Shown here one piece after another: positions 1 through 7,488 of a stretch of 12,108 nucleotides of DNA (positions are counted from its first letter, which is position 1; every line of letters begins with the position of its first letter). The translations under genes and the position numbers were made by a program. Under the pieces are notes generated by a model, which worked only from the letters and a program-made list of their open reading frames with translations, was not told the origin of the DNA and did no database searches. Source of the DNA: JAAZMF01 sp036786445 (lineage in GTDB: Bacteria > Bacillota > Limnochordia > DTU087); assembly GCA_036786445.1 (NCBI GenBank), contig DAIQRD010000077.1:1-12108 (forward strand), given 5' to 3'.

Positions 1-212
1 GGATTGAGTTCTCCCCTCGACAGGTATTTATAGCATTACAGCAGCATATTGGGGTATCGGCGGAGCCCCTGGTAAAAATCGGTGACAGAGTGGTTCTAGG
101 TCAAGTCATTGGTATGCCACCCCCAGACAAACTAGGTGCCAGCATACACGCCAGTTTGAGTGGCCGTATCTTGGAAGTTACACAAGAAGCGGTGGTGATC
201 GCTGGTGAATGA
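1..212 (+). CDS. PduS/RnfC-like electron-transfer flavoprotein, C-terminal end (partial)
   Basis: Only the last 69 or so residues are present; the reading frame (codons from base 3) is open to the left edge and stops at TGA 210-212. The visible part contains QQHIGVSAEPLV, then KIGDRVVLGQVIG, then ASIHASLSGRILEV. This is the pattern of the C-terminal barrel-sandwich domain shared by RnfC, NqrA and the cobalamin reductase PduS. In BMC operons, PduS passes electrons from NADH to cobalamin or to Fe-S proteins at the shell. The assignment to PduS rather than Rnf complex RnfC rests on the next gene being a PduT-type shell protein; pduS and pduT are adjacent in known pdu operons, and PduS is thought to pass electrons to PduT. 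The flavin/NADH-binding and ferredoxin-like parts lie outside the window and cannot be checked. The stop overlaps the next start by 8 bp, so the genes are probably translationally coupled. Confidence 0.75.
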   Translation, partial: IEFSPRQVFIALQQHIGVSAEPLVKIGDRVVLGQVIGMPPPDKLGASIHASLSGRILEVTQEAVVIAGE

Positions 213-804
213 TGGCTTACAACCAGCTATTGGGTTTTTGGAACTCAAAGGTGCTGTCCATGGGATGACTGCCCTGGATGTAGTGAATAAGGCAGCAGTT
301 GTTCACATATTGCAGACCCAAGTGGTATGTCCCGGCAAATTCACTGTGCTTTTTACCGGTAAGATGGCTGCAGTTAGCACTGCCCATGCTGCGGCTCTAG
401 CCCGGGTGGGGTCTGGGCTATATGATAGCTGCCTGATTGGCCGGATCCACCCAGATCTGGGTAGAGGACTATATGGCATGTTTGCTGAGCTACCCAAGGG
501 TGAGATGGAAGCTTTAGGTATCTTGGAAACCCTATCCATGGCTGCCGGCATTAAGGCAGCAGATGCAGCCCTGAAGGCCGGGGCAGTGGAGCTCAGGGAG
601 TTGCGCTTAGGCTATGCCCTGGGGGGCCGCAGTTATTTTGCTATGTCTGGGGCCACCAGCGCCGTGGAGGCATCTTTGGCTGCCGCCCTAGAGGTAGCGG
701 TGGAGCGGGGCTCGCTAGGCAGCCACTGTATCATACCCCGCCCTGCTAAAGCGCTATATACAATGAGTTTTCTCCAAGGAGGGATTCCCCATGACTACAC
801 CTAA
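205..804 (+). CDS. pduT: PduT-like trimeric BMC shell protein with tandem BMC domains
   Basis: This 199-residue protein has two BMC folds, about residues 8-92 and 102-190. Domain 1 has AIGFLELKG and CPGKF (Cys42), with IHP at 81-83. Domain 2 has LGILETLSMAAG, then IKAADAALK, YALGGRSYF and IIPRP near the C-terminus. These match the Salmonella PduT layout (184 aa) closely. PduT-type proteins form pseudohexameric trimers in the microcompartment shell, with a [4Fe-4S] cluster at the central pore held by Cys108. Here the aligned position is Gly115 (SMAAG against SVAAC), so a PduT-type cluster is not expected. GTG at 205 is the only reasonable start, because an in-frame TGA lies at 196-198. The gene overlaps the PduS-like gene upstream and the GH29 gene downstream, placing all three on one transcript. 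The identity as a BMC-T shell protein is firm; PduT subfamily membership is likely. Confidence 0.9.
   Translation: MNDGLQPAIGFLELKGAVHGMTALDVVNKAAVVHILQTQVVCPGKFTVLFTGKMAAVSTAHAAALARVGSGLYDSCLIGRIHPDLGRGLYGMFAELPKGEMEALGILETLSMAAGIKAADAALKAGAVELRELRLGYALGGRSYFAMSGATSAVEASLAAALEVAVERGSLGSHCIIPRPAKALYTMSFLQGGIPHDYT
776..783 (+). promoter_or_regulatory. Strong Shine-Dalgarno site for the alpha-L-fucosidase gene
   Basis: AAGGAGGG lies inside the 3' end of the pduT-like gene with a 7-nt spacer to ATG 791. It fixes the fucosidase start and shows that this gene is translated independently, or reinitiated, from the BMC operon mRNA. Confidence 0.8.
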
Positions 805-2026
805 GCCGGAACCAAGAATCGAGCGGTTTGAGAAGCTAGCCTATGGCATGTTCATTCACTGGGGCCTGTACTCCCAGCTAGGCAAAGGTGAATGGATTAT
901 GCACTTGGCCAACATGCCGAAAGATGAATATGCAAAACTAAAAGATACTTTCACAGCCCAGGATTTTGATGGGCGGGAGATAGCTAAATTGGCTCGGGAC
1001 GCGGGCATGCGGTATATCACCATCACTGCCCGGCATCATGATGGATTTTCCCTCTATGATACCTGTGGCTTAAGTGATTATGATGCACCCCATAGTCCTG
1101 CCGGACGGGATCTGATAGCCGAGTTTGTCCAGGGTTGCCGGGCAGAAGGCATTTTGCCCTTTTTCTATCACACGACCCTAGATTGGTACCAAGATAGCTT
1201 TCGGGATGATTTTGATGGGTATTTGGCATACTTACGTCAATCAGTGGAGCTTTTGTGCACCAATTATGGCCCCATTGGTGGTCTATGGTTTGATGGCAAT
1301 TGGAGCAAGACTGATGCCGACTGGCAGCTGGATGCCCTATATGGCCTCATCAGAAAACATCAGCCTGAGGCCATGATCATCAACAACACCGGCCTGGAGG
1401 CCAGGGGTCAAGTCATTCACCGGGAGATCGATAGTGTCACCTTTGAACAGGGACGCCCCGAGCCCCTGGACCGCCGAGGTATGTCCAAATATGTGGCAGG
1501 GGAAATGTGCCAAACAATGAATCAGCACTGGGGCCTAGGTCAAAGGGATTTTGTCTACATGTCACCCAAGGAGCTCATTGAAAACTTCGCGGCCTGTCGG
1601 AAAGTAGGGGCCAATTATCTTCTCAACGTGGGACCTACGGCATCTGGCAAGATTCCAGCATACGAAGCAGCCACCCTCAGGCGCGTGGGTGAGTGGATCA
1701 AGCTCTATGGTGATTTGCTTTATGAGGGGAAGCCCGTATCGGTAGTGGGAATGGGTGATGACTTTGCCTTGAAGCACGATGGTAAAGTATATCTTTTTAT
1801 CCACCGTCTCTCAGTGCAAGGTGATAAGAACGTTGTTCGGATGACATCCGGTGCCGGCCCCAGGAGTTTCATGGGCCTGGAACGTCGGGCTACTTCAGTA
1901 CGCTGGCTAGACAATGGCGAGGAGCTGAGTTTTGCCCAAGATGTGGACTCCGGCTTACTGGTGGTGAATGCCACCGGCTACCCCTATGGTAGTAATCTAG
2001 TGGTGAGGGTGGCGGAACTTACTTAA
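791..2026 (+). CDS. GH29 alpha-L-fucosidase, cytoplasmic
   Basis: This 411-residue glycoside hydrolase removes terminal alpha-L-fucose with retention of configuration. GH29 hallmarks are FIHWGLYS (21-28), ARHHDGFSLYD (80-90) and GLWFDGNW (164-171), where Asp168 is the expected nucleophile. NVGPTASGKIP (279-289) follows near the end of the catalytic barrel. Glu238, in AGEMCQTMNQHWG, occupies the usual WE position and is the likely acid/base; that assignment is inference. Residues about 315-411 look like the usual C-terminal beta-sandwich, so the protein is full length. There is no signal peptide, so it should act in the cytoplasm on imported fucosylated oligosaccharides. It overlaps the pduT-like gene by 14 bp and is the last gene before a terminator. 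Its place in a BMC operon suggests that released fucose feeds a fucuronate-free route through fuculose-1-phosphate, lactaldehyde and 1,2-propanediol into the microcompartment; the pathway is inferred. Confidence 0.93.
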   Translation: MTTPKPEPRIERFEKLAYGMFIHWGLYSQLGKGEWIMHLANMPKDEYAKLKDTFTAQDFDGREIAKLARDAGMRYITITARHHDGFSLYDTCGLSDYDAPHSPAGRDLIAEFVQGCRAEGILPFFYHTTLDWYQDSFRDDFDGYLAYLRQSVELLCTNYGPIGGLWFDGNWSKTDADWQLDALYGLIRKHQPEAMIINNTGLEARGQVIHREIDSVTFEQGRPEPLDRRGMSKYVAGEMCQTMNQHWGLGQRDFVYMSPKELIENFAACRKVGANYLLNVGPTASGKIPAYEAATLRRVGEWIKLYGDLLYEGKPVSVVGMGDDFALKHDGKVYLFIHRLSVQGDKNVVRMTSGAGPRSFMGLERRATSVRWLDNGEELSFAQDVDSGLLVVNATGYPYGSNLVVRVAELT

Positions 2027-2058
2027 CATCCACGAAGATCAGCAGCTCAAGTAACGCG

Positions 2059-2086
2059 GTGCTGGCCTTGTGGTCAGCACTTTTCT
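2059..2086 (+). terminator. Rho-independent terminator closing the BMC/fucosidase operon
   Basis: GTGCTGGCC (2059-2067) pairs with GGTCAGCAC (2072-2080). The stem has 9 bp including one G-T pair, a TTGT loop, and TTTTCT follows directly. It lies 33 nt after the fucosidase stop and separates that operon from the ABC exporter genes. Confidence 0.8.
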
Positions 2087-2131
2087 ATCGGAGTGTTGCT
2101 TGGGTAATGGTATCAGGGCAGTGTTGTCAGT

Positions 2132-2160
2132 TTGACCCACCTAACGGCCGAGACTAGATA
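2132..2160 (+). promoter_or_regulatory. Candidate sigma-A promoter for the ABC exporter operon
   Basis: TTGACC (2132-2137) and TAGATA (2155-2160) are separated by exactly 17 nt. The -35 box matches the consensus at 5 of 6 positions, but the -10 box matches at only 3. The site lies after the terminator and about 110 nt upstream of the first exporter gene, leaving a leader of roughly 105 nt. It is a plausible call, not a certain one. Confidence 0.35.
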
Positions 2161-2206
2161 TTGTCAAGTAGAATTTCATGTCAACAAAGGGAGGACCTTT
2201 TTAGGT

Positions 2207-2226
2207 AGGGGCGAATACATGCCCTT
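2207..2226 (+). repeat. Small hairpin in the exporter leader, GTAGGGGCG-type
   Basis: AGGGGC (2207-2212) pairs with GCCCTT (2221-2226) across an 8-nt loop, with one G-T pair. It begins in TAGGTAGGGGCG, which resembles the GTAGGGGCG-headed dispersed hairpin repeats I recall from many bacterial genomes. There is no T-run, so it is not a terminator. Only one copy occurs in this window, so the repeat identity is a guess. Confidence 0.25.
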
Positions 2227-2271
2227 GCGGCTGTTAACATATGGACTAGATTCTCATGGGGAGGCGAGATC

Positions 2272-4026
2272 ATGGCACACTTGATCCGGCTCTTGGTTTA
2301 TGCCCGGTCACAGTGGTGGAGGCTTGTGGTTGGTTTTGGCGGCGCCATTGTGGAGATGGTTCTGGCATTAATGGTGCCCTTATACACAAAGCAGGTGATT
2401 GACCGCATTGGCAGCGGAGAGCTGACAATGGGGGCAGCTTACGGTTTCTTGAATGTGGTAGCCGTTGCCCTGTTAGTCTCTGGGTTGATACGGTCCATCT
2501 CGATTTTCGTGCAGATATTCATTACGGAGAAGGCTTCTCAGGAAGTGGCTTATTCTCTGAGAAATGACTTGTATGACAAACTCCAGCGGCAATCTTTTGC
2601 CTTTTATTCCACATCAGCCACCGGTGAGTTAATGTCTCGTCTGACCAGTGATGTGGAGATGTGCCGGGAGGCCACGGGATTTGGCTTCAGCTCTCTGTTG
2701 GGCAATATGGTCTGGCTAGCGGGGGTCACTGGATACCTGTTGTATTTGGATTGGCGTTACACTCTGATTTCCCTATCTATGCTGCCCTTTCTGTTCCTGG
2801 TGGCTGTCCGCTATACCAAGAAAGTGGAGCCCTTGTATACCGATGTGCAGGAGCAGCGGGCCAAAATGACTGCCGTGGCCCAGGAGAATTTCTCTGGGGT
2901 GCGGGTGGTAAGGGCTTTTAGCCAGGAAGATGGGGAGATTATGCAGTTCCATAGTGAAAATGAAGGGCTCTGTGCCCGGACCTTAAGGACGGCCAAGACC
3001 AGCTCTTTCTATCACCCAGCCATGGACTTTTTCGCCAATTTAGGGACAGTGATCGTACTCTGGTATGGTGGCCGGGAAGTTGTCTTAGGCAAGCTGACCT
3101 TGGGATCCATGATTGCTTTCCATGGAGCGCTGTGGATGTTGATTTGGCCGGTGCGGATGATGGGCTACATTCTTGGCGTGATGCAGCGGTCGGCAGCTTC
3201 ATCTAAGCGGGTGTTTGAGCTTCTGGATTGGAAATCCACTATAGTGGAGAAACCCGGTGCCACACATTTGCCTCCAGTGGAAGGCAGGATCCGATTTGAG
3301 CATGTCAGTTTTAGCTACGAAGATGATCTCCACGTGTTAGAGGAGATCAATTTCACAGCTGAGCCTGGAGAAGTCATAGCTGTAGTGGGTTCTACTGGCT
3401 CTGGCAAGAGCACTCTAGTGCATCTTCTGCCCCGTTTCTACGATGTGAGCCATGGCAGGGTCACCATCGATGGTTACGATGTGCGGGATGTTACTCTAGA
3501 ATCCCTGAGAAACCAGATTGGGGTGGTGCTCCAGGAAAACTTCCTGTTCTCCACCACCATCAGGGAGAACATAGCTTATGGCAGACCCCAGGCCTCTCAG
3601 GCAGAGGTAGAGGCCGCGGCCAAAGCCGCAGCAGCCCATGCTTTCATCATGCAGCTACCCCAAGGCTATGACACCATAGTGGGAGAGCGGGGTGTAGGCC
3701 TTTCCGGTGGCCAACGGCAACGAGTGGCCATTGCCCGGGCGCTGTTGGCTGATCCTAGGATCTTGATCCTGGATGATTCTACTTCCAGTATCGATTTAGA
3801 GACGGAAAGGGAGATCCAGGAGGCGCTGAACCATCTGATGCAAGGCAGAACCACTTTTATCATTGCCCAGCGGCTGTCCACAGTCCAGCAGGCAGATAAG
3901 ATACTGGTTATAGATGGTGGCTCCATAGCCCAACAAGGCACCCATAACCAACTGGTGCAAGAGGGAGGAGCATATCGGCAGATCCTCCAGTCGCAGATCT
4001 TGCCAGCTGGTCATTTAGCCAGTTAG
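2272..4026 (+). CDS. ABC exporter subunit with degenerate catalytic residues (BmrC/LmrC/TM287-like)
   Basis: This 584-residue half-transporter has six predicted membrane helices in residues 1-310 and a nucleotide-binding domain in 338-575. The NBD has A-loop Tyr349, Walker A GSTGSGKST (373-381), Q-loop Gln421, a canonical signature LSGGQ (477-481) and Walker B ILILDD (497-502). The catalytic glutamate is Asp502 and the switch histidine is Gln533 (IIAQRLST). The same two changes mark the degenerate-site subunit of known heterodimeric exporters, so this is functional specialisation rather than decay. ATG 2272 is preceded by GGGGAGG with a 7-nt spacer. The partner gene follows after 66 bp. The pair probably exports amphiphilic compounds, drugs or lipids, but the substrate cannot be read from the sequence. 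There is no fused peptidase domain, which argues against a bacteriocin exporter. Confidence 0.93.
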   Translation: MAHLIRLLVYARSQWWRLVVGFGGAIVEMVLALMVPLYTKQVIDRIGSGELTMGAAYGFLNVVAVALLVSGLIRSISIFVQIFITEKASQEVAYSLRNDLYDKLQRQSFAFYSTSATGELMSRLTSDVEMCREATGFGFSSLLGNMVWLAGVTGYLLYLDWRYTLISLSMLPFLFLVAVRYTKKVEPLYTDVQEQRAKMTAVAQENFSGVRVVRAFSQEDGEIMQFHSENEGLCARTLRTAKTSSFYHPAMDFFANLGTVIVLWYGGREVVLGKLTLGSMIAFHGALWMLIWPVRMMGYILGVMQRSAASSKRVFELLDWKSTIVEKPGATHLPPVEGRIRFEHVSFSYEDDLHVLEEINFTAEPGEVIAVVGSTGSGKSTLVHLLPRFYDVSHGRVTIDGYDVRDVTLESLRNQIGVVLQENFLFSTTIRENIAYGRPQASQAEVEAAAKAAAAHAFIMQLPQGYDTIVGERGVGLSGGQRQRVAIARALLADPRILILDDSTSSIDLETEREIQEALNHLMQGRTTFIIAQRLSTVQQADKILVIDGGSIAQQGTHNQLVQEGGAYRQILQSQILPAGHLAS

Positions 4027-4092
4027 GATTTGGCGCCGGAGCGGAGCCTCGAATATGTGAAGAATCAGGTATAGTGGGAGAGGGGAGACACA

Positions 4093-5916
4093 ATGGCCCA
4101 TGAAATGGAGCATGAACGGCATACAGCACCTGTAGACCGGGGCATGCTCTTGCGGTTGATCAGATACCTAGGCCCACATAAAAAGCAGATAGCCTTGGCC
4201 ATCGTGCTGATGTTGGGAGTTGCGGCGACAACCTTAGCTATCCCTTATTTGGCCAAATTGATTATTGACGAATACATTGCTATAGGTGATCTTGCAGGGG
4301 TAAATAAAATTGCCCTGGCCATGGTGCTACTTTTCGTCAGTAGTTGGGTTTTGTCCTATAGGCGGGGCTATGTTATGGCCTCCATGGGGCAGAACATTAT
4401 CTATACAATGCGGCAGCAACTGTATGAGCATTTACAGCGCCTGTCTTTGCGCTATTATGACAGCATGCAGGTGGGCAGATTGATCACTCGACTCACCAGC
4501 GATATTGACGCCCTCAATGAACTCCTCAGTGGTGGTGTCATCAACTTCGTCTCAGATACGGTAACTCTAGTGGGCATTATTGGCATCATGTTCGCCATGA
4601 ATACCCGCTTAGCTGCTCTAACGTTGATTACTGTGCCATTTCTACTTTATATGATGACGGGATTTCGCATGAAGATCTTTTTAGCCCAACGGCAAGTGAG
4701 GGAAAAGGTAGCAATTGTCAACGCCAGTTTGCAGGAGAATATCTCCGGTGTGCGGGTGACTCAGGCTTTCACCCGGGAAAGAGAGAATCTGCGGCGCTTT
4801 GAAGATACCAATCGCACCAGTTATGATGCGGCTATTCACTCCATTAGCATATTCTCGTTTTTCTGGCCTACCATAGACTTGATTTCGGCAGTGGGAACCG
4901 TGATTGTACTTTGGTTTGGTGGTCGGTGGCTAGTCCAGGAGCAACTTACCGTAGGTGAGATGGTGGCTTTTCTAGGCTATACAGGGCAGTTCTTTGGCCC
5001 GCTGCGGAATCTAGGACAGCTATTCCGGGTTATTCAAACAGCCATGGCCGGTGCTGAGCGGGTTTTCGGGATTCTCGATACTGTGCCAGAGATACAAGAT
5101 AAGCCCGGAGCTCAAGTGCTGCCCACCATTGAGGGCCATGTGCAGTTTGAGCATGTTTATTTTGCCTACACAGGGGACGATTTTGTTTTGAAGGATATCA
5201 ATCTTGATGTTCACCCCGGCGAGACTATAGCCCTAGTAGGTCATACCGGAGCGGGTAAGACCTCCATGATCAATATTCTTTGTCGGTTCTATGATGTTAG
5301 CGGTGGCCGGATTCTCATCGATGGCCATGATATTCGGGATGTCACGCAGAAGTCTTTGCGATCCCAGACTGGATTGGTTTTGCAGGAACCATTCTTGTTC
5401 TCTGGTACTGTGCGCCAAAACCTTTTGTATGGCAATCCCGAAGCCACTGAGGAGGATATGCTGAGGGTGACTCAGGCGTTAGGTATCCATGATTTCATCG
5501 AGCGGTTGGCTGATGGATATGATACCGATGTACAGGAGAGAGGCAGTAAACTCTCTTTGGGACAGAGGCAGTTAGTATCCTTTGCCCGGGCCATTATCAA
5601 TGACCCCCGGATCCTCATCCTCGATGAGGCCACAGCCAACATTGACACACAGACAGAGCAGATTATCCAAAAAGCCCTAGAGCACATGCTAGCTGGCCGC
5701 ACCTCTTTTGTCATAGCTCATCGGCTGACTACTATCCAGCAGGCAGATAAAATCGTGGTCATTGATGACGGGAGGATCGTGGAAGCTGGTACCCATGACG
5801 AACTTTTGGCTGAAAATGGGGTATATCGAAGACTATATATGGTGCAATTCCGCGATGCCATCAACCCAGCAGATTTTACAGAGGATGCCTTGGCAAAGCA
5901 GGCGCGGGCAGACTAG
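4093..5916 (+). CDS. ABC exporter partner subunit with intact Walker B/His and a variant signature (BmrD/LmrD/TM288-like)
   Basis: This 607-residue half-transporter has six membrane helices between about residues 30 and 320 and an NBD in 350-585. The NBD shows A-loop Tyr359, Walker A GHTGAGKTS (383-391), Gln431, Walker B LILDE with catalytic Glu512, and switch His543 (IAHRLTT). Its signature is LSLGQ (487-491) instead of LSGGQ. The pairing therefore makes one competent ATP site (this Walker A/B plus the partner's LSGGQ) and one degenerate site (the partner's Walker A/B plus this LSLGQ). This is the arrangement of asymmetric exporters such as BmrCD, LmrCD and TM287/288. The N-terminal 15 residues are His/Glu-rich and polar. 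A purine-rich site (GGGAGAGGGGAGA) precedes ATG 4093. The gene runs tail to tail into the glycoamylase-like gene, with 6 nt between stops and no terminator seen. Confidence 0.93.
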   Translation: MAHEMEHERHTAPVDRGMLLRLIRYLGPHKKQIALAIVLMLGVAATTLAIPYLAKLIIDEYIAIGDLAGVNKIALAMVLLFVSSWVLSYRRGYVMASMGQNIIYTMRQQLYEHLQRLSLRYYDSMQVGRLITRLTSDIDALNELLSGGVINFVSDTVTLVGIIGIMFAMNTRLAALTLITVPFLLYMMTGFRMKIFLAQRQVREKVAIVNASLQENISGVRVTQAFTRERENLRRFEDTNRTSYDAAIHSISIFSFFWPTIDLISAVGTVIVLWFGGRWLVQEQLTVGEMVAFLGYTGQFFGPLRNLGQLFRVIQTAMAGAERVFGILDTVPEIQDKPGAQVLPTIEGHVQFEHVYFAYTGDDFVLKDINLDVHPGETIALVGHTGAGKTSMINILCRFYDVSGGRILIDGHDIRDVTQKSLRSQTGLVLQEPFLFSGTVRQNLLYGNPEATEEDMLRVTQALGIHDFIERLADGYDTDVQERGSKLSLGQRQLVSFARAIINDPRILILDEATANIDTQTEQIIQKALEHMLAGRTSFVIAHRLTTIQQADKIVVIDDGRIVEAGTHDELLAENGVYRRLYMVQFRDAINPADFTEDALAKQARAD

Positions 5917-5922
5917 ATGGCA

Positions 5923-7200
5923 TCACGACGCCAATGCTAGATCATGGATTTGGTTATAGCGGGCAAAGAAGTCTATGCCGTATTTGAAGGCTGTCAGCCC
6001 GTAAAGCATGGAGCTCCAATCGATTACAGCAGTATGCTGGGGATACCAAGGCCGCCGGCCTGTGGGGTTAAGTTGAAAACGGGTCAGACCGTATCTATAG
6101 GCTGCCTGGAAGCGGGGTATGTCAGCAGGATCCTGCACCACCAAGGTAGGTCTGTCATAGGGAATCATCGTCTGATAGATGTCATAGAGATCGTAGATGC
6201 CCTGAGGGTAGATGGGCAAAAACCCGGCGATGATGTAGGGTGAGGCCACGGACTCTTGGTTGTTACCAATGGCATCGGGGTGATAGTATCCGGAGGGTGT
6301 GACACCGGCACCGTGACCCCAAACGAAGGTGGGGGCTTGATGACACTGAGTCCAATCACAGTGATCAGCAAAAGCTATATTGGCATAGAGCTCCTGGTAG
6401 ATAGGGCTTTTCGTGTAGTCATGCACTAGATAGAAGGGAAACTGGTAGACAAAAGATGAGGGGATATTGCCTACTTCACAGATGATCTGACGTCCGGGAC
6501 CCACTTGTTGCATGGGCAAAAGGTGGAGGCGCTGTGGGTCATAGATTTGCTGCCACAGTGCTTGACCAGGCCGAGAGTGGCGGGCCATATGGGCTAGGAT
6601 TGAGTATTCGTTGTAGGGGGCTAGGGGGTTAACTCCTTGCCCTTTTTCTATCTCTAGGTATATATCTCCGGTCTCCGGTTTGGCGATGGCAGCTTCCCAC
6701 GAGACTGATTTATATAGCTTCGTAGCTAGGCGGGCAATCTCCCCATGTTCTTTGAAATATCGCATGGCGAATAAAGCCCCACTCACCAAGAGCGCGGTAT
6801 CAATGGTGGAAATCTCCGAGTTCCACCTGTGAGCACCTGTTTCTGCATCGATGAAATGGGCCATAAAGCCTGTGCGGGTATCTTTGGCGGGGCTTACCCC
6901 GGGCAACTCACCGGCCATGGCCGAAAGAGTGTGAACAGCCTTGGCTGCTGCATCGGTTTCCCAACCAGCTTGATGGGCAATGGTCAAGGCGATGAGTCCT
7001 ACTCCTGTGGCGGCAATGGAGCTAGGTAGGCTGTCTTGCCCTACCGTGACATAGGCATCATAGTAGAGACCTGTAGTGGGATGGCGCATGTCCGCCACCA
7101 GCTGGTAGGCTCGATAGTACTGATCATCGAAAAATCGGCGTATTGGCTGGGGTAATGCCATATAGGTGGGCTGGAATCTAGGTGCGGACAAGGCACACAT
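5923..7200 (-). CDS. Glycoamylase-like (PF10091 / GH144-like) protein
   Basis: This 425-residue protein resembles the putative glucoamylase family. It has TGLYYDAY (43-50), SIAATGVGLIALTIAHQAGW (61-80), RWNSEISTIDTALLVSGAL (125-143), PYNEYS (195-200) and FVWGHGAGVTPSGYY (292-306). These correspond to the glycoamylase-like alpha/alpha-barrel, which includes GH144 beta-1,2-glucanases. Many members are exported, but this one has no signal peptide and should be cytoplasmic. The substrate is unknown; a beta-1,2-glucan or another glycan oligosaccharide is possible by family. I chose ATG 7200 over the in-frame GTG 7215, because AAGGAG (7212-7207) with a 6-nt spacer sits between them and would be a Shine-Dalgarno site for the ATG. 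The gene is transcribed divergently from the deoR-type gene, so that regulator is a candidate for controlling it. Confidence 0.75.
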   Translation of the reverse strand: MCALSAPRFQPTYMALPQPIRRFFDDQYYRAYQLVADMRHPTTGLYYDAYVTVGQDSLPSSIAATGVGLIALTIAHQAGWETDAAAKAVHTLSAMAGELPGVSPAKDTRTGFMAHFIDAETGAHRWNSEISTIDTALLVSGALFAMRYFKEHGEIARLATKLYKSVSWEAAIAKPETGDIYLEIEKGQGVNPLAPYNEYSILAHMARHSRPGQALWQQIYDPQRLHLLPMQQVGPGRQIICEVGNIPSSFVYQFPFYLVHDYTKSPIYQELYANIAFADHCDWTQCHQAPTFVWGHGAGVTPSGYYHPDAIGNNQESVASPYIIAGFLPIYPQGIYDLYDIYQTMIPYDRPTLVVQDPADIPRFQAAYRYGLTRFQLNPTGRRPWYPQHTAVIDWSSMLYGLTAFKYGIDFFARYNQIHDLALAS

Positions 7201-7206
7201 AGGCAA

Positions 7207-7212
7207 CTCCTT
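7207..7212 (-). promoter_or_regulatory. Shine-Dalgarno site deciding the start of the glycoamylase-like gene
   Basis: AAGGAG on the minus strand lies 6 nt upstream of ATG 7200. It would fall inside the coding region if GTG 7215 were the start, so ATG 7200 is preferred. Confidence 0.65.
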
Positions 7213-7266
7213 CACAATATCTAGTGGCTATCTAGAATAAAGCTACCTGATCCTAGTGCTCCTATT

Positions 7267-7301
7267 GGCCTTAATAGCGTTGAATCCTGCCGACTAAGGC
7301 C
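7267..7301. repeat. Inverted repeat in the divergent intergenic region
   Basis: GGCCTTA (7267-7273) and TAAGGCC (7295-7301) form a perfect 7-bp inverted repeat with 21 nt between the arms. It lies 67 bp upstream of the glycoamylase-like start and about 190 bp upstream of the deoR-type start. It could be an operator with two half-sites on neighbouring helical turns or a chance repeat; no protein assignment is possible. Confidence 0.35.
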
Positions 7302-7336
7302 TGTCAACTGTTGGCTCGGGGGGAAGGAAACGGCTG

Positions 7337-7346
7337 CTTGGCCAAG
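7337..7346. promoter_or_regulatory. Ten-base palindrome CTTGGCCAAG upstream of the deoR-type gene
   Basis: This is a perfect 10-bp palindrome in the 288-bp divergent region between the glycoamylase-like gene and the deoR-type gene. Its TTGGCC half also occurs at 7265-7270. It is a possible regulator site. I found no convincing -35/-10 pair on either strand of this region. Confidence 0.25.
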
Positions 7347-7488
7347 TATCTTGAGAAAAAGGGGCAGAGGGCGTTCTTTTTCCATAGAAACAAGGAAGCA
7401 ATTGCCTCCATAGGGAAATAACAATCAATAGGCAGATGTTTTGGGCGTGGGGGTGGTTCTGATCATGGCAAATGGAAGAGGTCGAAAT

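Noticed and set aside
2161..2185. Minus-strand TTGACA boxes upstream of the exporter genes
   Set aside because: No acceptable -10 box at 16-18 nt, and no minus-strand gene for such a promoter to serve.
5551..5565. LSLGQ signature as a sequencing error or pseudogene sign
   Set aside because: The partner subunit carries the matching Asp and Gln substitutions on the same composite ATP site, so it is coherent asymmetry.
7201..7215. GTG 7215 as start of the glycoamylase-like gene
   Set aside because: The first codons contain AAGGAG correctly spaced for ATG 7200, so they are the ribosome-binding site rather than coding sequence.
7302..7307. Minus-strand TTGACA as -35 for the glycoamylase-like gene
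   Set aside because: The sequence at 17-18 nt spacing (TTCAAC/TCAACG) is not a -10 box.
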